From a bacterium 1XD42-1 (GTDB lineage: Bacteria > Bacillota > Clostridia > Oscillospirales > Ruminococcaceae), in contig RAZJ01000001.1 of NCBI GenBank assembly GCA_003612625.1, forward strand, positions 1-64,000: a stretch of DNA of 64,000 bases, given 5' to 3'. Made by a program: the position numbers and the translations under genes. The notes under the pieces are model-generated. The model was not told the DNA's origin. It made no database searches and saw nothing but the letters and a program-made list of their open reading frames with translations. Positions 51,050 to 62,492 of this stretch are shown one piece after another (position 1 is the stretch's first letter; each line of letters starts with the position of its first letter).

Positions 51050-52093
51050 ATGAGCAATAAACAGACAAAATGGCTGCCCATACCTTCTGTTGCAGAAGGT
51101 ATGGGCAATCTGGAACAAGCCGCAGCCATTCTACGGAAGGGCGGCTTAGTTGCTATCCCCACCGAAACGGTATACGGATTGGCTGCTGACGCCACCAATC
51201 CCCAGGCTGTAACTTCTATTTTTGAAGCCAAAGGCCGCCCGCAAGATAACCCTTTAATTGTCCATATCCATGATATCCAGGCTCTTTCCGGTCCGTCCCG
51301 GGAAATTCCGGAATCTGCCCTTCTTTTAGCCCGGCATTTTTGGCCCGGCCCATTGACCATGATTTTGCCGAAAGCCGACTGCATCCCTTCTGTCACTTCG
51401 GCGGGCCTGGATACCGTAGCCATCCGCCTGCCCTCCCACCCTATCGCCAGGGCTTTGATCCGTCAGGCAGGTATTCCTTTGGCTGCTCCTTCCGCCAACC
51501 GCTCCGGAAGCCCCAGCCCGACAACGGCACTGCATTGCCTCCATGATCTGGAGGGCCGGGTTGACGCCATTATTGATGGCGGCCCCTGTCAGGTAGGCGT
51601 GGAATCCACAGTTATTTCCCTGGTTGGAAAGCCCCGTTTATTACGGCCGGGGGCCATTACTGCTGAAAAAATCCGCAGCCTTTTGCCGGATCTGGAAATT
51701 GATCCAGCCGTTGTCCAACAGCCTCCGCCAGATGCCCAGGTTGCCTCACCGGGGATGAAATATAAACATTATGCACCTCATTGTCCTGTTTTTTTAGTAG
51801 ACGGCCCTGTCGAAGCTTTCCCAAACTGGGTCAATGCGCAGGCCGCACAGGAACCGGGAATATTTGCCCTGTGCAGTGATGAAGATTTACCGCTGCTTCA
51901 TTGTCCAGCCCTTTCCCTTGGGCCTCTCGCCGACGGAAAAGCCCAGGCTTCCCATTTATTCGGGGTTTTACGGGAACTGGATGAAAAAGGTGCAAAAAAA
52001 GCATATGCCCGGTGCCCCCGGCAGGAAGGCATTGGATTAGCCCTTTATAACCGGTTGATCCGGGCGGCAGCATTCCATATTATCAAAATTTAA
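51050..52093 (+). CDS. tsaC: Threonylcarbamoyl-AMP synthase, Sua5 type (TsaC)
   Basis: A 347-residue enzyme that makes threonylcarbamoyl-AMP for the t6A modification of tRNAs decoding ANN codons. The YrdC domain covers about residues 20-210: GGLVAIPTETVYGLAADATN (about 32-51), FEAKGRPQDNPLIVHIHD, FWPGPLTMILPK and PLAAPSANRSGSPSPTTA. The C-terminal Sua5 domain follows (ASPGMKYKHYAPHCPVFLVD). The start ATG at 51050 gives a Bacillus-like N-terminus. A perfect 15-base hairpin lies inside codons 9-19. It is followed 15 bases later by the AlaX-like gene. Confidence 0.92.
   Translation: MSNKQTKWLPIPSVAEGMGNLEQAAAILRKGGLVAIPTETVYGLAADATNPQAVTSIFEAKGRPQDNPLIVHIHDIQALSGPSREIPESALLLARHFWPGPLTMILPKADCIPSVTSAGLDTVAIRLPSHPIARALIRQAGIPLAAPSANRSGSPSPTTALHCLHDLEGRVDAIIDGGPCQVGVESTVISLVGKPRLLRPGAITAEKIRSLLPDLEIDPAVVQQPPPDAQVASPGMKYKHYAPHCPVFLVDGPVEAFPNWVNAQAAQEPGIFALCSDEDLPLLHCPALSLGPLADGKAQASHLFGVLRELDEKGAKKAYARCPRQEGIGLALYNRLIRAAAFHIIKI
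51074..51106 (+). repeat. Perfect 15-base hairpin inside the start of tsaC
   Basis: TGCCCATACCTTCTG (51074-51088) and its exact complement (51092-51106) around TTG, in the first 20 codons of tsaC. No T-run follows, so it is not an ordinary terminator. It could affect early translation or be a chance product. Confidence 0.6.
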
Positions 52094-52108
52094 GAAGGAA
52101 TCCAGTAA

Positions 52109-53251
52109 ATGACACAGAAATTATTTTATGAAAATATGTATTTGCAGCATTTTTCCGCCACTGTAACCGGCTGCGAATCAGCCCAAGATCGCTGGCATAT
52201 TACATTAGATGCAACTGCCTTTTATCCGGAGGGCGGCGGCCAGCCGGGAGATACGGGATACTTAGGCAATGTACGAGTCATAGATACCCACAGCCGCAGG
52301 GATGAAGTGATTCATATTACAGACGGGCCTATTCAGCCCGGCGAAAAAATCGAAGGGAAAATTGACTGGGAACCCCGTTTTTCCCGGATGCAGCATCATA
52401 CAGGAGAACATATTGTTTCCGGCCTGATCCACCGGCTTTATGGATATGATAATGTAGGATTTCATATGGGCCATGATGCCGTAACCCTTGATTTATCGGG
52501 AGAACTTTCGGGAGCGGATTTGGAAAAAGTGGAACGGCTTGCCAATGAAGCCGTATGGAAAAATATCCCCATCGAAATCAGTTACCCTTCCCCGGAAGCA
52601 TTAGCTGCTTTAGATTACCGCAGCAAAAAAGAGCTGTCCGGGGATGTCCGGATTGTAACCGTTCCCGAATATGATATATGTGCCTGCTGCGGCACCCATG
52701 TACACAAAACCGGTGAAATCGGTTTGATCAAACTGGTAAACTTCCAACGCTACAAAGGGGGCATACGGATTTGGATGCTTTGCGGCGGCGAAGCTTTGGA
52801 GGATTACACACGGAAAAATAAAGATGTTTTTGCGGTTTCCGCATTGCTTTCCGCAAAGCCCCACGAAATTACTCCCGCTTTAGAACATGTATTAAAAGAA
52901 CGGGACGGATTAAAACTGGAGCTGGGCCTTTTACAGGACCGCCTGTTTGAATATAAAGCGGCAGCCATTGAACAAGGCTCTTTTACCATCCAGTTTGAAG
53001 AAAATTTATCTCCCAATGAATTACGGAAATACTGTCTGGCTTTATGTGAACGGTGTGAAACTGCCGCGGTTTTTTCCGGAAAAGACAGGGAGTGGAAATA
53101 TGCCATCGGCAGCAAAAATCAGGATGTGCGGGTTCTCGGGAAAGCCTTTAATGGAGCTTTTTCCGGGAAAGGCGGCGGGAAACCTGGTTTGATCCAAGGC
53201 TCTGTAACAGGCGATCCGGAAGCAATCAAACAATTTTTCCAGCATCCATAA
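52109..53251 (+). CDS. Alanyl-tRNA editing protein, AlaX-L type with DHHA1 domain
   Basis: A 380-residue trans-editing enzyme that hydrolyses mischarged Ser- or Gly-tRNA(Ala). ATAFYPEGGGQPGDTGYL (31-48) opens the editing domain, HHTGEHIVSGLIHRLYG (95-111) supplies the first zinc histidines, and DICACCGTHVHKTGEIGL (about 189-206) supplies the C-x-x-x-H pair. The C-terminal DHHA1 domain (about 310-380) ends with GGGKPGLIQGS, typical for it. The length, without the synthetase core, shows it is not AlaRS. The start at 52109 follows AAGGAATCC. Convergent with the V-ATPase operon. Confidence 0.9.
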   Translation: MTQKLFYENMYLQHFSATVTGCESAQDRWHITLDATAFYPEGGGQPGDTGYLGNVRVIDTHSRRDEVIHITDGPIQPGEKIEGKIDWEPRFSRMQHHTGEHIVSGLIHRLYGYDNVGFHMGHDAVTLDLSGELSGADLEKVERLANEAVWKNIPIEISYPSPEALAALDYRSKKELSGDVRIVTVPEYDICACCGTHVHKTGEIGLIKLVNFQRYKGGIRIWMLCGGEALEDYTRKNKDVFAVSALLSAKPHEITPALEHVLKERDGLKLELGLLQDRLFEYKAAAIEQGSFTIQFEENLSPNELRKYCLALCERCETAAVFSGKDREWKYAIGSKNQDVRVLGKAFNGAFSGKGGGKPGLIQGSVTGDPEAIKQFFQHP

Positions 53252-53292
53252 AAAAATCCCCCTTCGCAAATTTGCGAAGGGGGATTTTTTAT
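53252..53292. terminator. Bidirectional terminator between AlaX-like gene and ntpD
   Basis: Perfect hairpin AAATCCCCCTTCGCAAATTT folding back on itself (53255-53290), with A-run on one side and T-run on the other. Confidence 0.93.
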
Positions 53293-53963
53293 ACTGGCAT
53301 GGCATCCTGATGTTCTTTATAATGGTGTGCATCTTCGAGCATCATGTCTTTGACCTTCATCAAGCGGATCTGGGTAGAACGTTCGTTCTCATCCAGCTTC
53401 ATGGTAATATATTTAATATTTTCCTCCACTTCCGGGATCATGACATGTTCCAGCGCATTAACACGGCGGCGCGTTTTTTCGATTTCCACAGCCATAAGCT
53501 GACAGGATTTTTCCACTTCTGCCAGCCGCAATAAATCGGGCAGGACTTCGGCAAGAGATTTCACCGAGTCATCTAAATCACCAGATGTAAATGCAAAGCC
53601 ATAAGAATAAACATTATTCGCATCCGCACTGCGTGTACGATACTCAAAGACGGGAATCTCCACGCTCATGACATTTTTAGCGGAAGCCTCTAAATAAACT
53701 TCCTGGGAAGGCGCCATCAATGCAACATTTAGCACTTCATCAGACATACCCGCACGGGCCATAACAAAGTTTTTATTTGCCGCATGGATTCCAGCTTCGA
53801 CTTTTTCACGCAAAGTTTTATTTTCACGGACCAAGTCCAAGAATTGGCGCATCAGTTCATCCCGTTTATCCTTTAAGAGCTTATGTCCCCGCCGGGCTGT
53901 AACTAATTTCCTTTTTAAGCGGGTCAGTTCCATACGGGTCGGGTTGATCTGTTTCTTTGCCAA
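53289..53963 (-). CDS. ntpD: V-type ATPase subunit D (central stalk)
   Basis: A 224-residue rotor-shaft subunit, mostly two long coiled-coil helices (residues 5-75 and 150-215). NPTRMELTRLKRKLVTARRG then HKLLKDKRDELMRQF is the family N-terminus, and EKTRRRVNALEHVMIPEVEE near 165-185 is its C-terminal counterpart. It is the last gene of the operon. It starts with TTG (53963), 5 bases after a GGGGGGAT site; the next methionine would remove conserved residues. It is 40 bases after ntpB. Confidence 0.95.
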   Translation of the reverse strand: MAKKQINPTRMELTRLKRKLVTARRGHKLLKDKRDELMRQFLDLVRENKTLREKVEAGIHAANKNFVMARAGMSDEVLNVALMAPSQEVYLEASAKNVMSVEIPVFEYRTRSADANNVYSYGFAFTSGDLDDSVKSLAEVLPDLLRLAEVEKSCQLMAVEIEKTRRRVNALEHVMIPEVEENIKYITMKLDENERSTQIRLMKVKDMMLEDAHHYKEHQDAMPV

Positions 53964-54003
53964 GGGTGATCCCCCCTTTCCTTACTGAAATTCGCTCTCC
54001 GGT

Positions 54004-55374
54004 TTATTTGCCGTAATATTCATCCAAGAATTCATCCTTAATACGTTTCAATTCGGAACGGGGCAGGATGGAAAGAAGTTTCCAGCCAATAGCTAAAGTT
54101 TCTTCAATGTCGCGGTTGGCATTATAGCCCTGGGAAACATATTCTTTTTCAAATTCATCAGCAAATTTTGCATATAACTTGTCAATTTCCGTTAAAGCAG
54201 CTTCACCCAAAACTACCATCAATTCTTTTGCATCCTTACCACGGGCATAGGCTGCGAAAAGCTGGTTCATGGTATTGGCATGGTCCGCACGGGTTTTGCC
54301 TTTACCAATACCTTTATCCTTCAAACGGGACAAGGAAGGCAGTACATCAATGGGTGGTGCAATGCCTTTCCGGTACAGTTCACGGGAAAGGATGATCTGG
54401 CCTTCTGTGATATACCCAGTCAAGTCAGGGATAGGATGGGTTTTATCATCTTCAGGCATACTCAGAATCGGGATCATGGTAATGGAACCATTTTTCCCTT
54501 TTTGACGGCCGGCACGTTCATACAGGGTTGCCAGGTTTGTATACATGTAACCAGGATAACCACGGCGGCCAGGAACTTCTTTACGGGCAGCAGAAACTTC
54601 ACGCAAAGCATCTGCGTAGTTGGTAATATCTGTTAAGATAACAAGAACGTGCATACCCTTTTCAAAGGCCAGATATTCAGCCGCTGTCAAAGCCATACGC
54701 GGTGTAGCGATACGTTCAACAGCCGGGTCATTGGCCAGGTTGATAAACAGGACAGTACGGTCCAAAGCGCCTGTTTCCCGGAAAGAATTGATAAAGAAGT
54801 TGGATTCTTCAAAGGTGATACCCATAGCAGCAAAGACAACAGCGAAAGCGTCATCTGTACCGCGTACCCGGGCCTGACGGGCAATCTGGGCAGCCAGATT
54901 ATTATGGGGCAAACCGGAAGCTGAGAAAATCGGCAGCTTCTGGCCGCGGACCAAGGTATTCAAACCGTCAATGGCAGAAATACCAGTTTGAATAAATTCC
55001 TGTGGATAGTTACGGGCTGCCGGGTTCATAGGCAAACCGTTAATATCCATCCGTTTATCCGGCAGGATTTCGGGGCCGCCGTCGATAGGACGTCCCAAGC
55101 CGTCGAAAACCCTGGAAAGCATATCTTCTGATACGCCCAGTTCCATACTGCGTCCCAGGAACCGGACTTTTGAATTTGACAGGTTGATACCGGTAGAGCT
55201 TTCAAAAAGCTGTACCAAAGCATTACCGCCATCAATCTCCAAAACCTGGCAGCGGCGTTTTTCACCGCTGGCCAATTCGATTTCGCCCAATTCGTCATAA
55301 GTGACGCCTTCGACGCCGCGGACTAACATCAGGGGGCCAGCGACCTCTTGTATGGTTTTATACTCTTTCGGCAT
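54004..55374 (-). CDS. ntpB: V-type ATPase subunit B (regulatory nucleotide-binding)
   Basis: A 456-residue non-catalytic subunit alternating with A in the head. The Walker A loop is replaced, as usual for [20 protein letters not shown] near 150-168. [16 protein letters not shown] and [20 protein letters not shown] (about 320-340) are family blocks, and the end [20 protein letters not shown] matches other bacterial B subunits. Its ATG shares one base with the ntpA stop (TAATG), so translation is coupled. It ends 40 bases before the ntpD start. Confidence 0.97.
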   Translation of the reverse strand: MPKEYKTIQEVAGPLMLVRGVEGVTYDELGEIELASGEKRRCQVLEIDGGNALVQLFESSTGINLSNSKVRFLGRSMELGVSEDMLSRVFDGLGRPIDGGPEILPDKRMDINGLPMNPAARNYPQEFIQTGISAIDGLNTLVRGQKLPIFSASGLPHNNLAAQIARQARVRGTDDAFAVVFAAMGITFEESNFFINSFRETGALDRTVLFINLANDPAVERIATPRMALTAAEYLAFEKGMHVLVILTDITNYADALREVSAARKEVPGRRGYPGYMYTNLATLYERAGRQKGKNGSITMIPILSMPEDDKTHPIPDLTGYITEGQIILSRELYRKGIAPPIDVLPSLSRLKDKGIGKGKTRADHANTMNQLFAAYARGKDAKELMVVLGEAALTEIDKLYAKFADEFEKEYVSQGYNANRDIEETLAIGWKLLSILPRSELKRIKDEFLDEYYGK

Positions 55375-57146
55375 TACGCTTCCGCCTCCTTCTTAGCCTG
55401 TTCCTCAAGTTCTTTCACAAGCTGTGCCTGGATTGCATCATATTCTGCTTTACAGCCTTCAATCGGGGTATATTTGAAACGGCCGATCCGTTCCCTGACT
55501 GCCAAACCGACTAAGCCGTCTACGGAAACGCCATTATTCAAGGCATCAAGGGCTTTGTCATAGTAAGCCAGTACCAGTGCCATCATCATATGCTGTTTTT
55601 CCAGCTGGGTATAGGTATCAACCTCATGGAAAGCATCCTGATGGAGGAAGTCCTCACGGATAGAACGGGCAGCTTCTAATTTCAAGCGATCCGGCGGGGA
55701 CAGTGCGTCCATACCGACCAACTGGACAATTTCCTGCAATTCGGATTCATCCTGCAACAGGCTCATCAAACGCTGACGGACCTGCATCCAGTCTTCTGCC
55801 ACGCTGGAATTGAACCATGCGCCCATATTATCCACATAAAGGGAATAACTGGTGAGCCAGTTGATAGCTGGGAAATGGCGCTGGTAAGCCAAAGCGGAAT
55901 CCAGGCTCCAGAATACCTTAACGATACGCAAAGTAGCCTGTGAAACCGGTTCGGAAATATCGCCGCCCGGAGGGGATACGGCGCCGATAACAGACAAGGA
56001 ACCTTCCCTGTCCTGGCTGCCATTGGCGATAACGCGGCCAGCCCTTTCATAGAACTGAGCCAGACGGCTGCCCAAATAAGCAGGATAACCTTCTTCACCA
56101 GGCATTTCTTCCAAACGGCCGGACATTTCACGGAGAGCCTCGGCCCAACGGGAAGTGGAATCTGCCATCAGAGCAACAGAATAACCCATATCACGGAAAT
56201 ATTCCGCAATGGTAATGCCTGTATAAATAGAAGCTTCACGGGCCGCAACAGGCATGTCGGAAGTATTTGCAATCAAAACGGTACGTTCCATCAAAGAACG
56301 GCCTGTTTTCGGGTCTTTCAGTTCAGGGAACTCGTTCAAAACGTCGGTCATTTCGTTGCCGCGTTCGCCGCAGCCGATATAAACAACGATATCCGCTTCC
56401 GCCCATTTTGCAAGCTGGTGCTGTACAACGGTCTTACCGGAACCGAAGGGGCCGGGAACAGCAGCAACACCGCCTTTTGCGATAGGAAACAGGGTATCAA
56501 TAACCCGCTGGCCTGTAACAAGAGGCATATCCGGGGACAATTTACGTTTATAGGGGCGGCCGGTACGGACGGGCCAGCGCTGCATCATAGGCAGGGGATG
56601 ATCCTGGCCTTTTTCGTCGGTAACGACTGCAACGATTTCTTCAACGGTAAATTTACCGGATTCAATGGATTTGATTTTGCCGGAAATGCCGTTTGGCACC
56701 ATAATTTTATGGACAACAACAGCGGTTTCCTGGACAGTGCCGATAATATCGCCGCCTTGTACGGAATCGCCAGCCTTCATAACCGGGACAAAATCCCATT
56801 TAATTTCACGTTTTAAGGAAGGGACTTCCACGCCGCGGGCTAAGGAGTTGCCGATTTTCTTCATGATGTCATCCAAAGGACGCTGGATACCATCATAGAT
56901 ACTGGTGATCAAACCAGGTCCAAGTTCTACGGACATAGGAGCGCCAGTAGATTCTACCGGAGCGCCAGGCCCCAGGCCGGCAGTTTCCTCGTAGACCTGG
57001 ACAGACGCCTGATCGCCGTGGATTTCAATGATCTCGCCAATAAGGTGTTCATCACTAACGCGGACAACGTCGAACATGTTAGCGTCGCGCATACCTTCGG
57101 CGATGACCAGAGGCCCTGCGACCTTCTTAATCGTGCCTTTACTCAT
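55374..57146 (-). CDS. ntpA: V-type ATPase catalytic subunit A
   Basis: A 590-residue ATP-hydrolysing subunit. The Walker A motif GPFGSGKT is at residues 232-239, and [20 protein letters not shown] follows about 20 residues later with the catalytic glutamate. The non-homologous insertion typical of A subunits covers about 115-185 ([20 protein letters not shown]). [20 protein letters not shown] and [17 protein letters not shown] are further conserved blocks. It is long, as expected for the A rather than the beta-like subunit. RBS and start (57146) lie 37 bases after ntpG. The order in the operon equals that of Enterococcus ntp. Confidence 0.97.
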   Translation of the reverse strand: MSKGTIKKVAGPLVIAEGMRDANMFDVVRVSDEHLIGEIIEIHGDQASVQVYEETAGLGPGAPVESTGAPMSVELGPGLITSIYDGIQRPLDDIMKKIGNSLARGVEVPSLKREIKWDFVPVMKAGDSVQGGDIIGTVQETAVVVHKIMVPNGISGKIKSIESGKFTVEEIVAVVTDEKGQDHPLPMMQRWPVRTGRPYKRKLSPDMPLVTGQRVIDTLFPIAKGGVAAVPGPFGSGKTVVQHQLAKWAEADIVVYIGCGERGNEMTDVLNEFPELKDPKTGRSLMERTVLIANTSDMPVAAREASIYTGITIAEYFRDMGYSVALMADSTSRWAEALREMSGRLEEMPGEEGYPAYLGSRLAQFYERAGRVIANGSQDREGSLSVIGAVSPPGGDISEPVSQATLRIVKVFWSLDSALAYQRHFPAINWLTSYSLYVDNMGAWFNSSVAEDWMQVRQRLMSLLQDESELQEIVQLVGMDALSPPDRLKLEAARSIREDFLHQDAFHEVDTYTQLEKQHMMMALVLAYYDKALDALNNGVSVDGLVGLAVRERIGRFKYTPIEGCKAEYDAIQAQLVKELEEQAKKEAEA

Positions 57147-57183
57147 TGTAGTATCTTCACCTACTTTTTACATTCGTATTCGC

Positions 57184-57504
57184 TTAATTTCCGCCAAAGA
57201 TAATGTCGGAGCCAACAGCTTGTTCTACCGACTTTTTCACATTTGCAATACCCATCCCTGTATTTCCGGATACGCCGGGAATCAGGATAATGGCAGGAAG
57301 GCGTGAACTACGGTACTGGTCCACTTCTTCCTCTAATTCAGCGGCCAGGGCTTCTGTAATATAGATGACTGCATATTCCCCTTCCGCCAGTTCCCGGAGT
57401 TTTTTAACAGCCTGTGCATGTTCCGTTACGGGGAAGGTGTCCAAGCCCAGGGCGGCGTAGCCATAGATACTATCACGGTCGCCAATGACTGCTACTCTAT
57501 ACAT
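57184..57504 (-). CDS. ntpG: V-type ATPase subunit F (NtpG)
   Basis: A 106-residue central-stalk subunit with a Rossmann-like fold. YRVAVIGDRDSIYGYAALGL (2-21) and AVIYITEALAAELEEEVDQY then PAIILIPGVSGNTGMGIANV are the family features. The start (57504) overlaps the ntpC end by 8 bases. In Enterococcus nomenclature it is NtpG; in archaeal nomenclature F. Confidence 0.94.
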   Translation of the reverse strand: MYRVAVIGDRDSIYGYAALGLDTFPVTEHAQAVKKLRELAEGEYAVIYITEALAAELEEEVDQYRSSRLPAIILIPGVSGNTGMGIANVKKSVEQAVGSDIIFGGN

Positions 57505-58474
57505 ACATTTCCCTGATCCTTTCCCGGATTGCAGCGTCCGGCAGGCTGTTGAGCTTGCCAGAGAGGATCATGCGCACCGTTTTGATCTCGTTTTCCCGCG
57601 CCAGGATATAGGCAGCCAAGGGGCCAATGCCAAATACTTCATACTGCTGGGGCTTAATGCTTTGTATCATTAAGTTGTCGCACCAGCATTCAAAAGCAGA
57701 AGCTGATTTCTGCAGTTCTGAAACAGCGCCGGCATAATCGGTGCCTTCCAAATAATCTGCAATGGCTTCCATGCCTTCAGAAGCGGCCCTTGCCAGCAGC
57801 GTGACATTCACGGTACGGCAGGGAGCCAGTGCCCGGCGGAGGAATTCGAGGCTTTTGCCGGTCCGGCAGCAGCGGGCTGCAATTTTAATATCAGCAGAAG
57901 CTACTGTCAGTTCAGCATATTTTTGAATAAGGCTGTTATCCGATGCGCTGCCAGCGGAAAGGATGGCTTCCAAAGCAGCGCGGTCGATAATAATATCACA
58001 TAACTGCCCGTCCCGGGTCTGGGACAAGGCGGAATAGGCTTCCTGCGCAGGTGCGCGCATGGGATCGGGAAGCTCGTAAAAATCCCTGTCTTTAATGGCA
58101 TTTAAAATCCGGTTACAGTCCACGGTCCCATTTTTAATAAAGATACCAAAATCATCCGTATTGGTACATACCAGTTTAATTGCAGCTTTCAGGTTATGAT
58201 AATCGTTTGCGTACAGGAACACGTCAAAAGGACTCATATCCTCGCATAATTCGCCAATCAATGCCCATGTTTTTTCCCGTTCACCGGAAAGCAGTTCTTC
58301 TGCTGTGGGGATACCGGCAGCGGCTTCATCGCCCCAGCCCTTATCCAGCAGCATACGAAGGCATTCATCATAACTTTTTGTGGCCAGAAGCTGTTCCACA
58401 AGCTGGTTGCTGAATAGCTGTAATTCATTGGCACGGATGCGCGCAACCGCATAGGCGTAATTCGTATGGGCCAT
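57497..58474 (-). CDS. ntpC: V-type ATPase subunit C (stalk collar, AC39/d type)
   Basis: A 325-residue helical, funnel-shaped subunit joining the central stalk to the c-ring. YAYAVARIRANELQLFS opens the protein, FLYANDYHNLKAAIKLVCTN (about 85-104) is typical, and IGPLAAYILARENEIKTVRM followed by LSGKLNSL near 290-315 is the conserved C-terminal region. There are no transmembrane segments, as expected for this peripheral subunit. It lies 38 bases after ntpE and overlaps ntpG by 8. Confidence 0.94.
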   Translation of the reverse strand: MAHTNYAYAVARIRANELQLFSNQLVEQLLATKSYDECLRMLLDKGWGDEAAAGIPTAEELLSGEREKTWALIGELCEDMSPFDVFLYANDYHNLKAAIKLVCTNTDDFGIFIKNGTVDCNRILNAIKDRDFYELPDPMRAPAQEAYSALSQTRDGQLCDIIIDRAALEAILSAGSASDNSLIQKYAELTVASADIKIAARCCRTGKSLEFLRRALAPCRTVNVTLLARAASEGMEAIADYLEGTDYAGAVSELQKSASAFECWCDNLMIQSIKPQQYEVFGIGPLAAYILARENEIKTVRMILSGKLNSLPDAAIRERIREMYV

Positions 58475-58512
58475 TTATAGAAAACCTCCTTTGTTACGGA
58501 TTTGCGCGCATT

Positions 58513-59097
58513 TTATGAAAATAAGATTCCGGAAACCTTATCCTGAAGCTGTTCCCGGGCAGCATAAAAGAGGGCTTCCACAGAGCAGTTTTCCTCAATG
58601 CCGCCGTAGCTGAGCACAAAGCCGCCATCAATGGGACGGGTTTCTTTAGACAGTTCCAGTTCGCCTTTGGCGCTGCTGGAAATTTTCCCGGCAAAGCCTT
58701 TTGGCAGACGGTCCAGATCTTTTTTGGAAAAAATGATCTCGCCTTTCTGGGGCAGGGAATATTTTTCCACCATTTTCAGGATCAAAGCAAAATATTCGTC
58801 ATCGGGCAGGGCATAAAAATCCTTCTGGGTTTCAGCAATCAGCTTGCCGATAATCTCCTGTTTTGCAGACAATAAAGCCCTGCGTTTGGCAAGCTGCGCC
58901 GCGCTTTCGGCAGCAGACAGGACATTTTTGACGTCGCTGTCGGCCTGGGAGCGGATGCTTTCCCGGCGGGCTGCTGCGTCAACGCCTGCTTTTGATGTAA
59001 TCGCCATTGCTTCAGCCTTCGCCTTATCCACCGTTTCACTGGCAGCCTGCCGCGCTTCGTCCTGAATCTGCTGTACGATTTTATCCAGTCCACTCAT
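58513..59097 (-). CDS. ntpE: V-type ATPase subunit E (peripheral stalk)
   Basis: A 194-residue peripheral-stalk subunit. Residues 1-90 are a long coiled coil (IVQQIQDEARQAASETVDKA and onward), and the C-terminal domain (100-190) has IIFSKKDLDRLPKGFAGK and PIDGGFVLSYGGIEENCSVE then ALFYAAREQL, the globular head that binds the A/B hexamer. It pairs with the small G/H subunit (ntpF) at the operon start. A 48-base gap separates it from ntpK. Confidence 0.93.
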   Translation of the reverse strand: MSGLDKIVQQIQDEARQAASETVDKAKAEAMAITSKAGVDAAARRESIRSQADSDVKNVLSAAESAAQLAKRRALLSAKQEIIGKLIAETQKDFYALPDDEYFALILKMVEKYSLPQKGEIIFSKKDLDRLPKGFAGKISSSAKGELELSKETRPIDGGFVLSYGGIEENCSVEALFYAAREQLQDKVSGILFS

Positions 59098-59145
59098 AGC
59101 AGAATTCTCCTAACTATCAAACGTGCGGGTATTTCCGCCGGGGAA

Positions 59146-61678
<2,533 letters not shown>

Positions 61679-61723
61679 AAAACAAGTGCCTCCTTTACTG
61701 TGGGATCTGGGATTGCCAAAGGA

Positions 61724-62032
61724 TTAGATCAGTTCGGACAGGATAAGTTTTTTTGCCTGGGAACTTTTGTCCTTCACTGCGGCATGCAGAGAAGCGACTT
61801 CCTGCTGGACAGCATCCAATGCTGCTTTTTGCAGGGCTTCACCCTTTTGGCGTGCGGCGTCCAATGCTTGGGCCGCCTTAGCTTTTTCCTCTGCAATGGC
61901 AGCTTCTACCGTGGCGGAAGCTTCTGCTTTGGCTTGGGCAATAATGGAAGCCCCTTCGGCAACGGCATCTTTTTCGATTTTCTCCGCAGTTGTTTCCGCA
62001 TCCCGGATGGCTTTCATAGTGTCCTGCTCCAT
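61724..62032 (-). CDS. ntpF: V-type ATPase subunit G/H (peripheral stalk helix, NtpF)
   Basis: A 102-residue, entirely helical coiled-coil protein rich in A, E and K (ETTAEKIEKDAVAEGASIIA, AEEKAKAAQALDAARQKGEA). It opens the operon, the place of ntpF in Enterococcus, and forms the peripheral stalk with NtpE. The ATG at 62032 follows GGGAGGTTGA. The assignment rests on position and composition because the family is weakly conserved. Confidence 0.85.
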   Translation of the reverse strand: MEQDTMKAIRDAETTAEKIEKDAVAEGASIIAQAKAEASATVEAAIAEEKAKAAQALDAARQKGEALQKAALDAVQQEVASLHAAVKDKSSQAKKLILSELI

Positions 62033-62128
62033 TATATCAACCTCCCTCGTTTATAAATTTTATCAATTAGCCCTGCCCTGGCAGCGGCTGGATAAGCTTC
62101 CAAGCCGTCATCATAGGACAATACTCAT

Positions 62129-62157
62129 ATTGTACATCATTTCTTGTGAACAATCAA
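62129..62157 (-). promoter_or_regulatory. Promoter of the ntp operon
   Basis: On the minus strand TTGATT (62157-62152), 17-base spacer, TACAAT (62134-62129). The leader is about 90 bases with a small GC-rich hairpin (about 62069-62090). Confidence 0.75.
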
Positions 62158-62415
62158 TGAATTCCTTCATTTTTTTTTCGGATTCTTTTATTAGTCAGAC
62201 AAAGACGGTAACAAAAAGACATTTACAAAATAGCAAAACAACTAAAAAATATTATATTTTTTGTTTAATATTACATGATTTCTATGCACTTTGACAGGAT
62301 CTTCCTGGTATTCATCTGGTATTTTCTACGAAAAAAAAGGATTTTTTGTAGAAAACAAATTTTTCCTTTCCTTTTAGGGAATTTTATCCATGCTAACCGA
62401 TCCTTTGAAAAAACG

Positions 62416-62444
62416 TTGCCTTTTCCTGCAATGTGTGATACATT
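62416..62444 (+). promoter_or_regulatory. Promoter of the surface-protein gene
   Basis: TTGCCT (62416-62421), 17-base spacer, TACATT (62439-62444). The stretch 62158-62415 is AT-rich without other recognisable signals. Confidence 0.65.
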
Positions 62445-62492
62445 AAAAAAGGAAAATAGATTGGATCTGGTTGATCGATTGGGGGGATTCTG

